DNA from: Clostridia bacterium
GTDB taxonomy: Bacteria; Bacillota; Clostridia; Christensenellales; Aristaeellaceae
Length of the DNA stretch: 64,000 bases
Assembly: GCA_017527065.1 (NCBI GenBank)
Contig: JAFXQO010000074.1
Coordinates: 62,001 to 126,000, forward strand
Direction of reading: 5' to 3'
The position numbers and the translations under genes are program-made. Below, in pieces: positions 16,525-23,955 of this stretch (position 1 is the first letter of the stretch; every line of letters begins with the position of its first letter). The notes below the pieces were generated by a model. The model was given only the letters and a program-made list of their open reading frames with translations, did not search any database and was not told where the DNA came from.

Positions 16525-18279
16525 ATGAAGCTGCTGTTTCGTTCCGTCGCCCGCTACAAATGGGCGATCGTGATGGCCATTTTCGTCAAGCTCCTGGGCA
16601 CCATGGCGGAGCTTTTGCTGCCCTACATCCTGGAGCACATGGTCGACGTGGTGGTGCCCTCGGGCAAGCTGGGGCAGGTCATCTTCTGGGGCCTGATGAT
16701 GTTCGCCGCGGCGGTCGCCTGCCGCATGCTCAACGTATCGGCCAACCGCAAGGCCATATTCAACGCCCATCGGGTGAGCTACGACGTGCGCCAGGCGCTG
16801 TTTGAGAAGACCACCAACCTCTCCGGCAGCCAGTTCGACGCCTTTGGCCTGCCCAGCCTCATCAGCCGCATGACCAGCGACAGCTACAACGTGCAGAGCG
16901 CGGTGCAGCAGTTCCAGAGCCTGTGCGTGCGCGCGCCCATCATGCTGGTGGGCGGCATCATCATGACCATGAGCATGGACGCCCACCTGGCCCTGATCCT
17001 GGTGATCATGCTGCCGTTCCTGCTGGGCGTGGTGCTGTTCGTGTCCTCCCGGGGCATTCCCCTGTTTGCGGGCGTGCAGCGCCGGCTGGACACCGTGGTG
17101 CGCATCATGCGGGAGAACATCACCGGCATCCGCGTGGTCAAGGCGCTGAGCAAGGGCGAATATGAAAAGAAACGCTTCGCCGAGGCCAACCGCGACATGG
17201 CCGACAGCGACATCCGCGCCAGCTCCATCATGGCCATTCCCGGCCCCTTCATGCAGATGAGTCTGAACGTGGGCCTGGTGCTGGTCATCATCATCGGCGC
17301 CCGCCGGGTGGACGCGGGCGTGATGCGGCCCGGCGTCATACTGGCCTTCCTGACCTACTTCAACATGATCACCATGGGCGTCATGGGCCTGAACCGCATC
17401 TTCATCACCATGAGCCGGGCCAGCGCCAGCGCCAACCGCATCGACGCGGTGCTGCAGACCCAGACAGACCAGCTCATACTTTCCGAATCCGAGGCGAAAA
17501 AGCCCGGCGGCGACGAGTTCATCCGCTTTGAAAACGTGAACTTCAGCTACACCGCCGAGGACGACAGCGGCGCCGGCTTCGCGGGCGGGAAACACGAGCA
17601 GGCCCTGACCGACATCAGCTTCGCGCTGAAAAAGGGCGAGAGCCTGGGTATCATCGGCCCCACCGGCTGCGGCAAGACCACCATCATCAACCTGCTCATG
17701 CGCTTCTACGACGTGCAGGACGGGGGCGTGTTCGTGGACGGCCGAGACGTGCGCACCTACGACAAGGACGAGCTGCGCCGCAAATTCGGCGCGGTGTTCC
17801 AGAACGACATGGTGTTTAAGGACACATTGCGCGAGAACATCAACTTCGGCCGCGGCATCGGCGAAGACGCGCTCAGCGGCGCGGTGGAGGACGCCATGGC
17901 GGCGGAGTACGTGAATTCTCTCGACGACGGCCTGGATTACGAGGCCACCATCAAGGGCGCGAATCTCTCCGGCGGCCAGAAGCAGCGGCTGCTGGTGGCG
18001 CGCGCGCTGGCGGGCGATCCGGAGATCCTTGTGCTGGACGACGCCTCCAGCGCCCTGGACTACAAGACCGACGCCGCCATGCGCAAGGCCATCGAGAGCC
18101 ATCACGGCGACAGCACCCTCATCATGATCGCCCAGCGCGTGTCCAGCGTGATGGGCATGACCCACGTCATGGTGATGGACAACGGGCGCTGCATCGGCTA
18201 CGGCACCCACGAGGAGCTGCTGGAAAGCTGCCCGGCTTATAAAGAAATCTACGACATCCAGATGGGCGCCATCGGCTGA
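16525..18279 (+). CDS. ABC exporter half-transporter A (multidrug type, degenerate Walker B)
   Basis: 584 aa with an N-terminal six-helix domain (about 1-310) and a C-terminal ATPase. Walker A is GPTGCGKTT, the signature LSGGQKQRLLVARAL, and the Walker B region ILVLDDASSALD, where the catalytic Glu is replaced by Asp. Together with the next gene it forms a heterodimeric exporter of the BmrCD or TM287/288 kind: this subunit supplies the inactive Walker B and the intact signature. Controlled by the MarR gene 28 nt upstream. Substrates are probably hydrophobic drugs or lipids, inferred from family only. Confidence 0.93.
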   Translation: MKLLFRSVARYKWAIVMAIFVKLLGTMAELLLPYILEHMVDVVVPSGKLGQVIFWGLMMFAAAVACRMLNVSANRKAIFNAHRVSYDVRQALFEKTTNLSGSQFDAFGLPSLISRMTSDSYNVQSAVQQFQSLCVRAPIMLVGGIIMTMSMDAHLALILVIMLPFLLGVVLFVSSRGIPLFAGVQRRLDTVVRIMRENITGIRVVKALSKGEYEKKRFAEANRDMADSDIRASSIMAIPGPFMQMSLNVGLVLVIIIGARRVDAGVMRPGVILAFLTYFNMITMGVMGLNRIFITMSRASASANRIDAVLQTQTDQLILSESEAKKPGGDEFIRFENVNFSYTAEDDSGAGFAGGKHEQALTDISFALKKGESLGIIGPTGCGKTTIINLLMRFYDVQDGGVFVDGRDVRTYDKDELRRKFGAVFQNDMVFKDTLRENINFGRGIGEDALSGAVEDAMAAEYVNSLDDGLDYEATIKGANLSGGQKQRLLVARALAGDPEILVLDDASSALDYKTDAAMRKAIESHHGDSTLIMIAQRVSSVMGMTHVMVMDNGRCIGYGTHEELLESCPAYKEIYDIQMGAIG

Positions 18280-18295
18280 GAAAGGGAGTGAGGAT

Positions 18296-20074
18296 ATGCC
18301 TGGCAAGGGAGACCGCGGCGGCGTGAAAGAAAAGCCAAAGGACGCGAAGGGCGCGCTTCTCCGCATCGTCAATTACCTCATGCAGTATAAATACATCGTG
18401 CTGGCGCTGATCATCTGTACCTTTCTGAGCAACCTGGGGAACCTCATGGGCCCGAAGCTCGCCGGTCAGGCCATCGACGCGGCCAGCGCAGGCCCGGGCA
18501 AGGTGGACATGGGCCGTGTGACGCATTACGCGCTGCTGATGCTGGCCTTCTACGTGGGCGGGAGCCTTTTGAGCTTCCTGGTCACGGTGGGCATGATGCG
18601 CGTGGGCCGCAAGATCGCCCAGAATATGCGCCGGGATGTGTTCAACAAGCTGCTCACCCTGCCGGTGGGCTACTTCGACCGGCACCAGGCGGGCGACATC
18701 ATCTCCCGCGTGTCCTACGACATCGACGTGATGACCCTGAGCCTGTCCACCGACGTGGTGCACATCGTGACCAGCCTGGTCACGGTCGTGGGCAGCTTCA
18801 TCATGATGTGCTCCATCTCGGTGCCGCTGGTGCTCTGCATGGTGTTCACCATTCCGGTGTCCATCCTGTTCACGCGCTACATGAGCAAAAAGACCCGCCC
18901 GCTCTACGCCAAGCGCAGCGCGGCCTACGGCAGGATGAACGGCTTTACGGAAGAGATGTTCTCCGGCCAGAAGACCATACTGGCCTACGCCCACGAGAAT
19001 AAGGTGTGCGAGAATTTCTCCGAGATCAACCGCGGCGCGGCGGAGGCCTACAAAAACGCCGACGGCATGGGCATGACCATGGGCCCCACCATCGGCATGA
19101 TCAGCAACATCGGCCTGGCGGCCATCGGCATGGGCGGCGCGATCCTGTACATGTTCGGCATCGTCTCCCTGGGCCAGATTTCCAGCTTCGTGCTCTACAG
19201 CCGCAAGTTCTCCGGCCCCATCAACGAGATCGCCAACATCGTGAACGAGATCTTCTCCGCGCTGGCGGCGTCCGAGCGGGTGTTCCAGCTGCTGGACGAG
19301 CCTGAGGAGGCCGCCGACATCTACGGCGCGGAAGAGCTGGCCGACTGCCGGGGCGACGTGGAAGCCGATCACGTGTCCTTCGGCTACCTGCCGGGCAAGA
19401 CCATACTGCACGACTTGAACCTCAAGGCCGACGCCGGCAGGACCATCGCCATCGTCGGGCCCACCGGCGCGGGCAAGACCACCATCATCAACCTGCTCAT
19501 GCGCTTCTACGACGTGGACAGCGGCGAGATCCGCGTGGACGGGCGGGAGCACCGCCAGTACACCATGGAGAGCCTGCGCCGCAGCTACGCCATGGTACTG
19601 CAGGACACCTGGGTGTTCGCCGGAACGATCTTCGACAACATCGCCTACGGCAAGGAGAACGCCACGATGGACGAGGTGGTGGCCGCCGCGAAGGCCGCGC
19701 GCATCCACAACTACATCATGCGCCTGCCTCAGGGCTACAACACCGTCATCAGCGAGGACGGCGGCAACATCTCAAAGGGCCAGAAGCAGCTTTTGACCAT
19801 CGCCCGGGCCATGCTCTACGACACCCACATGCTCATACTGGACGAGGCCACCAGCAACGTGGACACCAGCACCGAGCGCCAGGTGCAGAAGGCCATGCAG
19901 GAGCTGATGAAGGGCCGCACCTGCTTCGTCATCGCCCACCGGCTCTCCACCATCCAGAACGCGGACAATATCCTCGTGGTGGATCACGGCGACGTGGTGG
20001 AGCAGGGCAATCACGACGCGCTCATGGCGCGGAAGGGGTTCTATTACAAGCTGTACGCGAGCCAGTTTGAATGA
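18296..20074 (+). CDS. ABC exporter half-transporter B (degenerate signature)
   Basis: 592 aa, membrane domain then ATPase. Walker A GPTGAGKTT and Walker B LILDEATSNVD are intact with the catalytic Glu, but the signature reads ISKGQKQLLTIARAM in place of LSGGQ. This is the mirror image of the previous subunit, so one composite ATP site is active and the other degenerate, as in heterodimeric exporters. The 30-residue N-terminal extension is charged (KGDRGGVKEKPKD). It starts 16 nt after subunit A with AAAGGGAG. Confidence 0.94.
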   Translation: MPGKGDRGGVKEKPKDAKGALLRIVNYLMQYKYIVLALIICTFLSNLGNLMGPKLAGQAIDAASAGPGKVDMGRVTHYALLMLAFYVGGSLLSFLVTVGMMRVGRKIAQNMRRDVFNKLLTLPVGYFDRHQAGDIISRVSYDIDVMTLSLSTDVVHIVTSLVTVVGSFIMMCSISVPLVLCMVFTIPVSILFTRYMSKKTRPLYAKRSAAYGRMNGFTEEMFSGQKTILAYAHENKVCENFSEINRGAAEAYKNADGMGMTMGPTIGMISNIGLAAIGMGGAILYMFGIVSLGQISSFVLYSRKFSGPINEIANIVNEIFSALAASERVFQLLDEPEEAADIYGAEELADCRGDVEADHVSFGYLPGKTILHDLNLKADAGRTIAIVGPTGAGKTTIINLLMRFYDVDSGEIRVDGREHRQYTMESLRRSYAMVLQDTWVFAGTIFDNIAYGKENATMDEVVAAAKAARIHNYIMRLPQGYNTVISEDGGNISKGQKQLLTIARAMLYDTHMLILDEATSNVDTSTERQVQKAMQELMKGRTCFVIAHRLSTIQNADNILVVDHGDVVEQGNHDALMARKGFYYKLYASQFE

Positions 20075-20113
20075 AGCCCGCCAGCGGATCAATAGAGTGT
20101 CAGGAGGATTATC

Positions 20114-21331
20114 ATGAATCGAAGGGGCTTTGTCGTGTTCGTTTCCTGGATGCTGCTTGCGCTTCTGCTGTGCGGCGCTTCGGCCGCGGCGGAAGCGGAG
20201 GACGCGGGCCGGCTGACGGTATACTTTCCCAACTGGAACGTGTATTCCGACTACCGGAACCAGGTGAAAAACCTGCCCTGGGACCGGCTGGACTGCGTCA
20301 ATCACGCGTTCTGGAAGATCGTGCCCCAGGACGGCGGCTTCGCCATCGTTTCCACCGACCCTTGGGCGGACACGGACACGGCCAATCCGGCGGCGCATTT
20401 TCCGCAGTACGCCGCCTGCGCCCAGGAGCATCCTGACACGAAGATCATGCTGTCCATCGGCGGGTGGACGGACTGCGGCTATTTCTCCGAGATGGCGCTG
20501 ACGGAAGAGAGCCGCGCCTCCTTCATTCAGAGCTGCCTCGACACGCTGGAGGCCTATCCCTTCCTCTCCGGCTTGGACATCGACTGGGAGTATCCCGGCA
20601 TAGCCCGGTCGGGCGGCGACGGCGACGAGGGCAATCCCGTGAAGGGCGACGACAAGGCCAACTACACCCTGCTTCTCAAGGAGCTGCGCGCCGCGCTGGA
20701 CGAGCGCTTCGGCTCTGGCGTGAAGCGGCTGACCGTCTGCGCCGGGTCCGGCCTCTGGACGCTCACAAAGCAGGATTACGCGGCCCTGTATCCCTATGTG
20801 GATCGCGTGAACCTGATGACCTACGACATGGCGGGCTCTTACAACGCCTACACCGGCCACCACACCGCCCTGTATGGCGACGGCTCCGCGGACACCAGCG
20901 TGGATTACCTGCTGGCCCAGGGCGTGCCCGCCGGCAGGATCGCCATCGGGTCGCCGCTCTACAGCCACGGCTGGACGATGAACAAGCCGGACGGCGCGGT
21001 CGTCGGCGCGGCCGCGAAGGGGCTCGACGACGGCGATCTCACCTGGAGCGAACTGCGCGCCATAGAGGAAGCGGCTGTCCCGGAGGGCGAACCCGGCTGG
21101 CACATGGGCTATGACGAAGGGGCGGAGGCCGCCTACCTGTGGAACGACGATCCTTCCTCCCCCGATTATCTCGTCTTCTACACTTACGAGAGCGCCCGTT
21201 CCCTGGCCGCGAAGCTGGACTACATCGAGGAACGCGCCCTGGGCGGCCTGATCGTATGGCAGGTCCACGGCGACAGCGCCGAGGCGGACTGGCCCATGGT
21301 GACGCAGATGTATGAAGGGCTGCACCGCTGA
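20114..21331 (+). CDS. Secreted GH18-family glycoside hydrolase (chitinase/ENGase-like)
   Basis: 405 aa with a signal peptide (basic RR, hydrophobic core to about residue 25). The barrel motif near residue 152 reads SGLDIDWEYPG: the catalytic Glu159, Asp157 and Asp155 are there, but the first Asp of DGxDxDxE is Ser152. KIMLSIGGWTD (109-120) is the SxGG motif, and VNLMTYDMAGSYN and the late GGLIVWQVHGD complete the fold. GH18 enzymes cleave beta-1,4-GlcNAc linkages in chitin, peptidoglycan or N-glycans. AGGAGG precedes the ATG, 39 nt after the ABC genes. Link to the exporter is by position only. Confidence 0.9.
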   Translation: MNRRGFVVFVSWMLLALLLCGASAAAEAEDAGRLTVYFPNWNVYSDYRNQVKNLPWDRLDCVNHAFWKIVPQDGGFAIVSTDPWADTDTANPAAHFPQYAACAQEHPDTKIMLSIGGWTDCGYFSEMALTEESRASFIQSCLDTLEAYPFLSGLDIDWEYPGIARSGGDGDEGNPVKGDDKANYTLLLKELRAALDERFGSGVKRLTVCAGSGLWTLTKQDYAALYPYVDRVNLMTYDMAGSYNAYTGHHTALYGDGSADTSVDYLLAQGVPAGRIAIGSPLYSHGWTMNKPDGAVVGAAAKGLDDGDLTWSELRAIEEAAVPEGEPGWHMGYDEGAEAAYLWNDDPSSPDYLVFYTYESARSLAAKLDYIEERALGGLIVWQVHGDSAEADWPMVTQMYEGLHR

Positions 21332-21358
21332 AAAGCGCGGAAAACCACATAAAGACCC

Positions 21359-21394
21359 GGCGGCCGCCCTCCTCTCCGGAGAGCGGCCGCCGCG
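21359..21394. terminator. Convergent hairpin between the GH18 and thioesterase genes
   Basis: CGGCGGCCGC and GCGGCCGCCG form a 10-bp GC stem. On the minus strand it is followed by GGGTCTTT. No long T-run, so efficiency is uncertain. Confidence 0.6.
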
Positions 21395-21408
21395 ATTCTG
21401 TCCGTCCC

Positions 21409-21807
21409 TTACAATTTGAACCCCGTCACCACCGCCTGGGCGATGTCCCGCCCCAGGTCGTCGGTCACGTTTACGTTGTAGACGCAGGAGGTTCTCCCGT
21501 CCTTTTTGCAGGCGGCCACGGCGGTCAGCTTCTTCCCCCGCGAGCCGCTCAGGAAGTTCAAGCTCACCTGCTGGGCCACGGTGGGCTTGTGCCGGTTGTT
21601 CGCCGCCACGGCGAAGGCCAGGTCGATCAGCGTGAAGATGGCTCCTCCCATCACGCCGCCCTCGGCGTTGCGGTGGCGCGGGGCGATCCCGAAGGAGCAC
21701 GCCGCGCCGTCCTCGGTCAGCGCGTCGATGGTCAGCCCGTTTTCAATGGCGAAGCGGTCGCCCTCGAAGTAGGCGCGGGCGGCCTCGATGGAATCAAACA
21801 CCGCCAT
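21409..21807 (-). CDS. PaaI-type hotdog-fold thioesterase
   Basis: 132 aa. Hydrolyses acyl- or aryl-CoA thioesters. Seen: GGVMGGAIFTLIDLAFAVAANN, the helix and turn that carry the active site in PaaI-like hotdog proteins, then QVSLNFLSG. It is the third gene of an operon with phenylacetate-CoA ligase and an ACT protein and begins one base past the ACT stop codon, so it is translationally coupled. It may reverse or proofread the ligase reaction, or release CoA when aryl-CoA builds up. Confidence 0.88.
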   Translation of the reverse strand: MAVFDSIEAARAYFEGDRFAIENGLTIDALTEDGAACSFGIAPRHRNAEGGVMGGAIFTLIDLAFAVAANNRHKPTVAQQVSLNFLSGSRGKKLTAVAACKKDGRTSCVYNVNVTDDLGRDIAQAVVTGFKL

Positions 21808-21808
21808 G

Positions 21809-22261
21809 TCAGTTCGCCGCGCCCAGCGCGTCCACGTCGTCCTGGCTCAGCATCACCACGTCCTTCAGCGCGAACACCTGGGCGGCCTTCGCGCCGTCGT
21901 TCAGGCGCAGGATCATGTTCGCCGTGCCGGCCTTGCTGGCGCGCATGAAGGAATACATGTATTCGACGGAGAGATTGGCCTCCTCGATGACGCCCAGCAG
22001 CTCGGACAGGCCCATCGGCCGGTCCGGCACCGCGGCGCAGATGACGTGGTTGATGCGGGCGACGTAGCCGCCGTCCTTCAAAAGCCGCATGGCCTCGTCG
22101 ATCTGCCCGCTGTGCACGATCAGGCGCACGATGCCGAAGCTCTGCGTGTCCGCGAGGGAGAGGGCGAGCAGGTCGACGCCGCCCTGGCCGAGCAGCGCCG
22201 TCATTTCGCGCAGGGCGCCGGCCTTGTTCTCCAGAAATACGGAAATCTGACTGATAAACAT
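21809..22261 (-). CDS. Tandem ACT-domain protein linked to PaaK
   Basis: 150 aa made of two ACT-like halves: ISQISVFLENKAGALREMTA at the start and GLSELLGVIEEANLSVEYMY from about residue 75. ACT domains usually bind amino acids. Genes of this type commonly sit beside phenylacetate- or indoleacetate-CoA ligases in anaerobes and are thought to sense aromatic amino acids or modulate the ligase. GGGAGG precedes the ATG 15 nt after paaK. No catalytic domain is attached. Confidence 0.9.
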   Translation of the reverse strand: MFISQISVFLENKAGALREMTALLGQGGVDLLALSLADTQSFGIVRLIVHSGQIDEAMRLLKDGGYVARINHVICAAVPDRPMGLSELLGVIEEANLSVEYMYSFMRASKAGTANMILRLNDGAKAAQVFALKDVVMLSQDDVDALGAAN

Positions 22262-22276
22262 ACGCTTTTCCTCCCA

Positions 22277-23596
22277 TCAGAGCTTTCTGTTGTCGATGAC
22301 GCGCTTGGCCTTGCCTTCGCTGCGGGGCACCGACTTCGGCGCGACCAGCGTGACCTTCGCGGAGATGCCCACCACGGACTTGATCTGTTCGGTGATGTAG
22401 CGGCGCACGGTCTCGATGTGGCCCACGGTGTCGGAGAACATGTCGTCGGTCATCTCCACCTGAACCTCCAGCGTGTCGGAGTTGTTCACGCGGTCGACGA
22501 TGAGCATGTAGTGGGGCGCGACGCCCTGGGTGCCCACCAGCACGGTCTCGATCTGGCTGGGGAACACGTTCACGCCGCGGATGATGAGCATGTCGTCGGT
22601 GCGGCCGGTGATGCGGCTCATGCGGGCCAGCGTGCGGCCGCATTCGCAGGGCTTGTCGTTCAGCGAGCAGATGTCGTGGGTGCGGTAGCGGATCATGGGC
22701 ATGCCGGTCTTGGTGATGGTGGTGAACACCAGCTCGCCCGACTGGCCGTAGGGCAGCTGCTCCTCGGTCACGGGGTCGATGATCTCGGCGATCACGTGGT
22801 CCTCGTTGACGTGCATGCCGTGCTTCTCCAGGCAGTCGAAGGCCACGCCCGGCCCGGCGATCTCCGTGAGGCCGTAGATATCGCAGGCGTCGATGCCCAG
22901 GAGCTCCTCCAGCCGCGCGCGCATGGCCTCCGTCCAGGGCTCCGCGCCGAAGCAGCCGGCCTTGAGTTTGATGTCCCTGCCCGGCACGAGGCCCATCTCG
23001 CGGATGGTCTCGCCCAGGTAGGTGGCGTAGGAGGGCGTGCAGCACAAGAGCGTCACGCCCAGGTCCTTCATCATCATGATCTGGCGCTGCGTGTTGCCGC
23101 TGGACATGGGCACCACCATCGCGCCGATCCGGTCCGCGCCCTGATACGCGCCGAAGCCGCCGGTGAACAGGCCCAGGCCGTAGGCCACCTGGACGACGTC
23201 GTCCTTGGTGCAGCCCGCGGCGGTGAGCGTGCGCGCCATCATCTCGCTCCACACGTCCACGTCGTTTCGCGTGTAGCCGGACACGATGGGCTTGCCCGTG
23301 GTGCCCGAGGAACCCTGGATGCGCACGATTTCGGACCGGGGGCTGGCCAGCAGCTGGAAGGGATAGTAGTCGCGCAGGTCGGTTTTCTGCATGAAGGGCA
23401 GGTATTTGAGATCCTCCACGCTGCGGATGTCCTCGGGCTTAATGCCCTTTTCGTCCATCCGGGCGCGATACATGGGCACGTTTTCGTATTCGCGCTTTAC
23501 GGTCTCCGCCAGCCGCGCGCTCTGCAGGGCGAGCAGCTCGTCCCGGCTCATGCACTCACACGCGGGGTTGTAGATCAGGTGTTGTTTGGTACTCAT
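22277..23596 (-). CDS. paaK: Phenylacetate-CoA ligase
   Basis: 439 aa, an adenylate-forming enzyme: arylacetate + ATP + CoA gives aryl-acetyl-CoA + AMP + PPi. Seen: IQGSSGTTGKPIVSGYT (phosphate-binding loop), DIYGLTEIAGPG, CECGRTLARMSRITGRTDDMLIIRG with the hinge Asp, and a PaaK-type C-terminal domain ending in SEGKAKRVID. I used the ATG at 23594-23596, which is 9 nt from AAGGG; the ATG at 23605 touches the ribosome site. In anaerobes this enzyme can feed reductive carboxylation of phenylacetyl-CoA to phenylpyruvate and thence phenylalanine. Transcription starts about 265 nt upstream and must pass a terminator at 23634-23667. Confidence 0.94.
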   Translation of the reverse strand: MSTKQHLIYNPACECMSRDELLALQSARLAETVKREYENVPMYRARMDEKGIKPEDIRSVEDLKYLPFMQKTDLRDYYPFQLLASPRSEIVRIQGSSGTTGKPIVSGYTRNDVDVWSEMMARTLTAAGCTKDDVVQVAYGLGLFTGGFGAYQGADRIGAMVVPMSSGNTQRQIMMMKDLGVTLLCCTPSYATYLGETIREMGLVPGRDIKLKAGCFGAEPWTEAMRARLEELLGIDACDIYGLTEIAGPGVAFDCLEKHGMHVNEDHVIAEIIDPVTEEQLPYGQSGELVFTTITKTGMPMIRYRTHDICSLNDKPCECGRTLARMSRITGRTDDMLIIRGVNVFPSQIETVLVGTQGVAPHYMLIVDRVNNSDTLEVQVEMTDDMFSDTVGHIETVRRYITEQIKSVVGISAKVTLVAPKSVPRSEGKAKRVIDNRKL

Positions 23597-23633
23597 GCGA
23601 ATCATCCCTTCCGATTTTTGTGTAATGATCTAT

Positions 23634-23667
23634 CAAAAAGGCGGTCCTTCCGTCCGGAAGAACCGCC
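23634..23667 (-). terminator. Attenuator terminator upstream of paaK
   Basis: GGCGGTTCTTCC pairs with GGAAGGACCGCC around a GGAC loop, followed by TTTTTGA. It lies before the gene it controls, 38 nt from the paaK start, so it must be bypassed for expression. Its apex CCGGAC is complementary to GTCCGG at 23705-23710, a candidate antiterminator. Confidence 0.85.
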
Positions 23668-23670
23668 CAG

Positions 23671-23690
23671 ATGAACGAAAAGCCGTTCAC
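23671..23690 (-). promoter_or_regulatory. Small stem before the paaK terminator
   Basis: GTGAACG-gctttt-CGTTCAT. It overlaps the stop codon of the leader ORF. Confidence 0.5.
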
Positions 23691-23830
23691 GCGCCGTGCG
23701 GAACCCGGACAGATGTACGCCACCCGCCAAAAAAGCAAAAGCGCAGCGCAAAAGTAAATCGCGCTGCGTTGGCAAGGGCGCAGGATGAGAGGACAGGGCG
23801 GGAAACCATGGAATCGCAGCGGCGCGTCAT
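23687..23830 (-). CDS. Putative Phe-rich leader peptide of the paaK operon
   Basis: 47 codons, ATG after AAGGTGGGG at good spacing. Residues 24-37 read RFTFALRCFCFFGG: five Phe in ten residues, all TTT, followed by Trp. The codons lie on the 3' half and downstream side of a stable stem (23742-23768). A ribosome held at Phe33/34 would leave GTCCGG (23705-23710) free to pair with the terminator apex, whereas one that reaches the stop at 23687 would cover it. This is the geometry of a classical amino-acid attenuator. No known family. Confidence 0.6.
   Translation of the reverse strand: MTRRCDSMVSRPVLSSCALANAARFTFALRFCFFGGWRTSVRVPHGA
23742..23768 (-). promoter_or_regulatory. Stem 1 of the paaK leader
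   Basis: CGCAGCGC-gatttactttt-GCGCTGCG, followed by CTTTTGCTTTTTT. It could be a first, weaker terminator or the pause stem of an attenuator. Confidence 0.65.
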
Positions 23831-23875
23831 GCTGTTCCCCACCTTTCGCTCTCTTTTTTCTGAATATTTATTCGC

Positions 23876-23903
23876 ATTATACCATGATCCGCGGATTTGT
23901 CAA
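23876..23903 (-). promoter_or_regulatory. Promoter of the paaK operon
   Basis: Perfect TTGACA and perfect TATAAT with 16-nt spacing on the minus strand, one of the best promoters in the window. A strong promoter plus terminator fits control after initiation. Confidence 0.85.
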
Positions 23904-23955
23904 TAGCCGCGGCTCATCTTTACCCAACTTTTTCAGCGCCTTTTCCGCAATGCCC

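Larger units (their letters stand above)
23606..23955 (-). other. Leader of the paaK operon and end of the FAD oxidoreductase gene
   Basis: A 350-nt gene-free stretch apart from a leader ORF. On the minus strand it holds a promoter, a 47-codon ORF rich in Phe at its core, three stems and a terminator. Details are in separate entries. Confidence 0.75.

Noticed and set aside
23605..23880. T-box riboswitch upstream of paaK
   Set aside because: A terminator and GGGTGG are present, but the required GGTGGNACCGCG-type antiterminator sequence and the stem I landmarks are not. The Phe-rich ORF explains the layout better.
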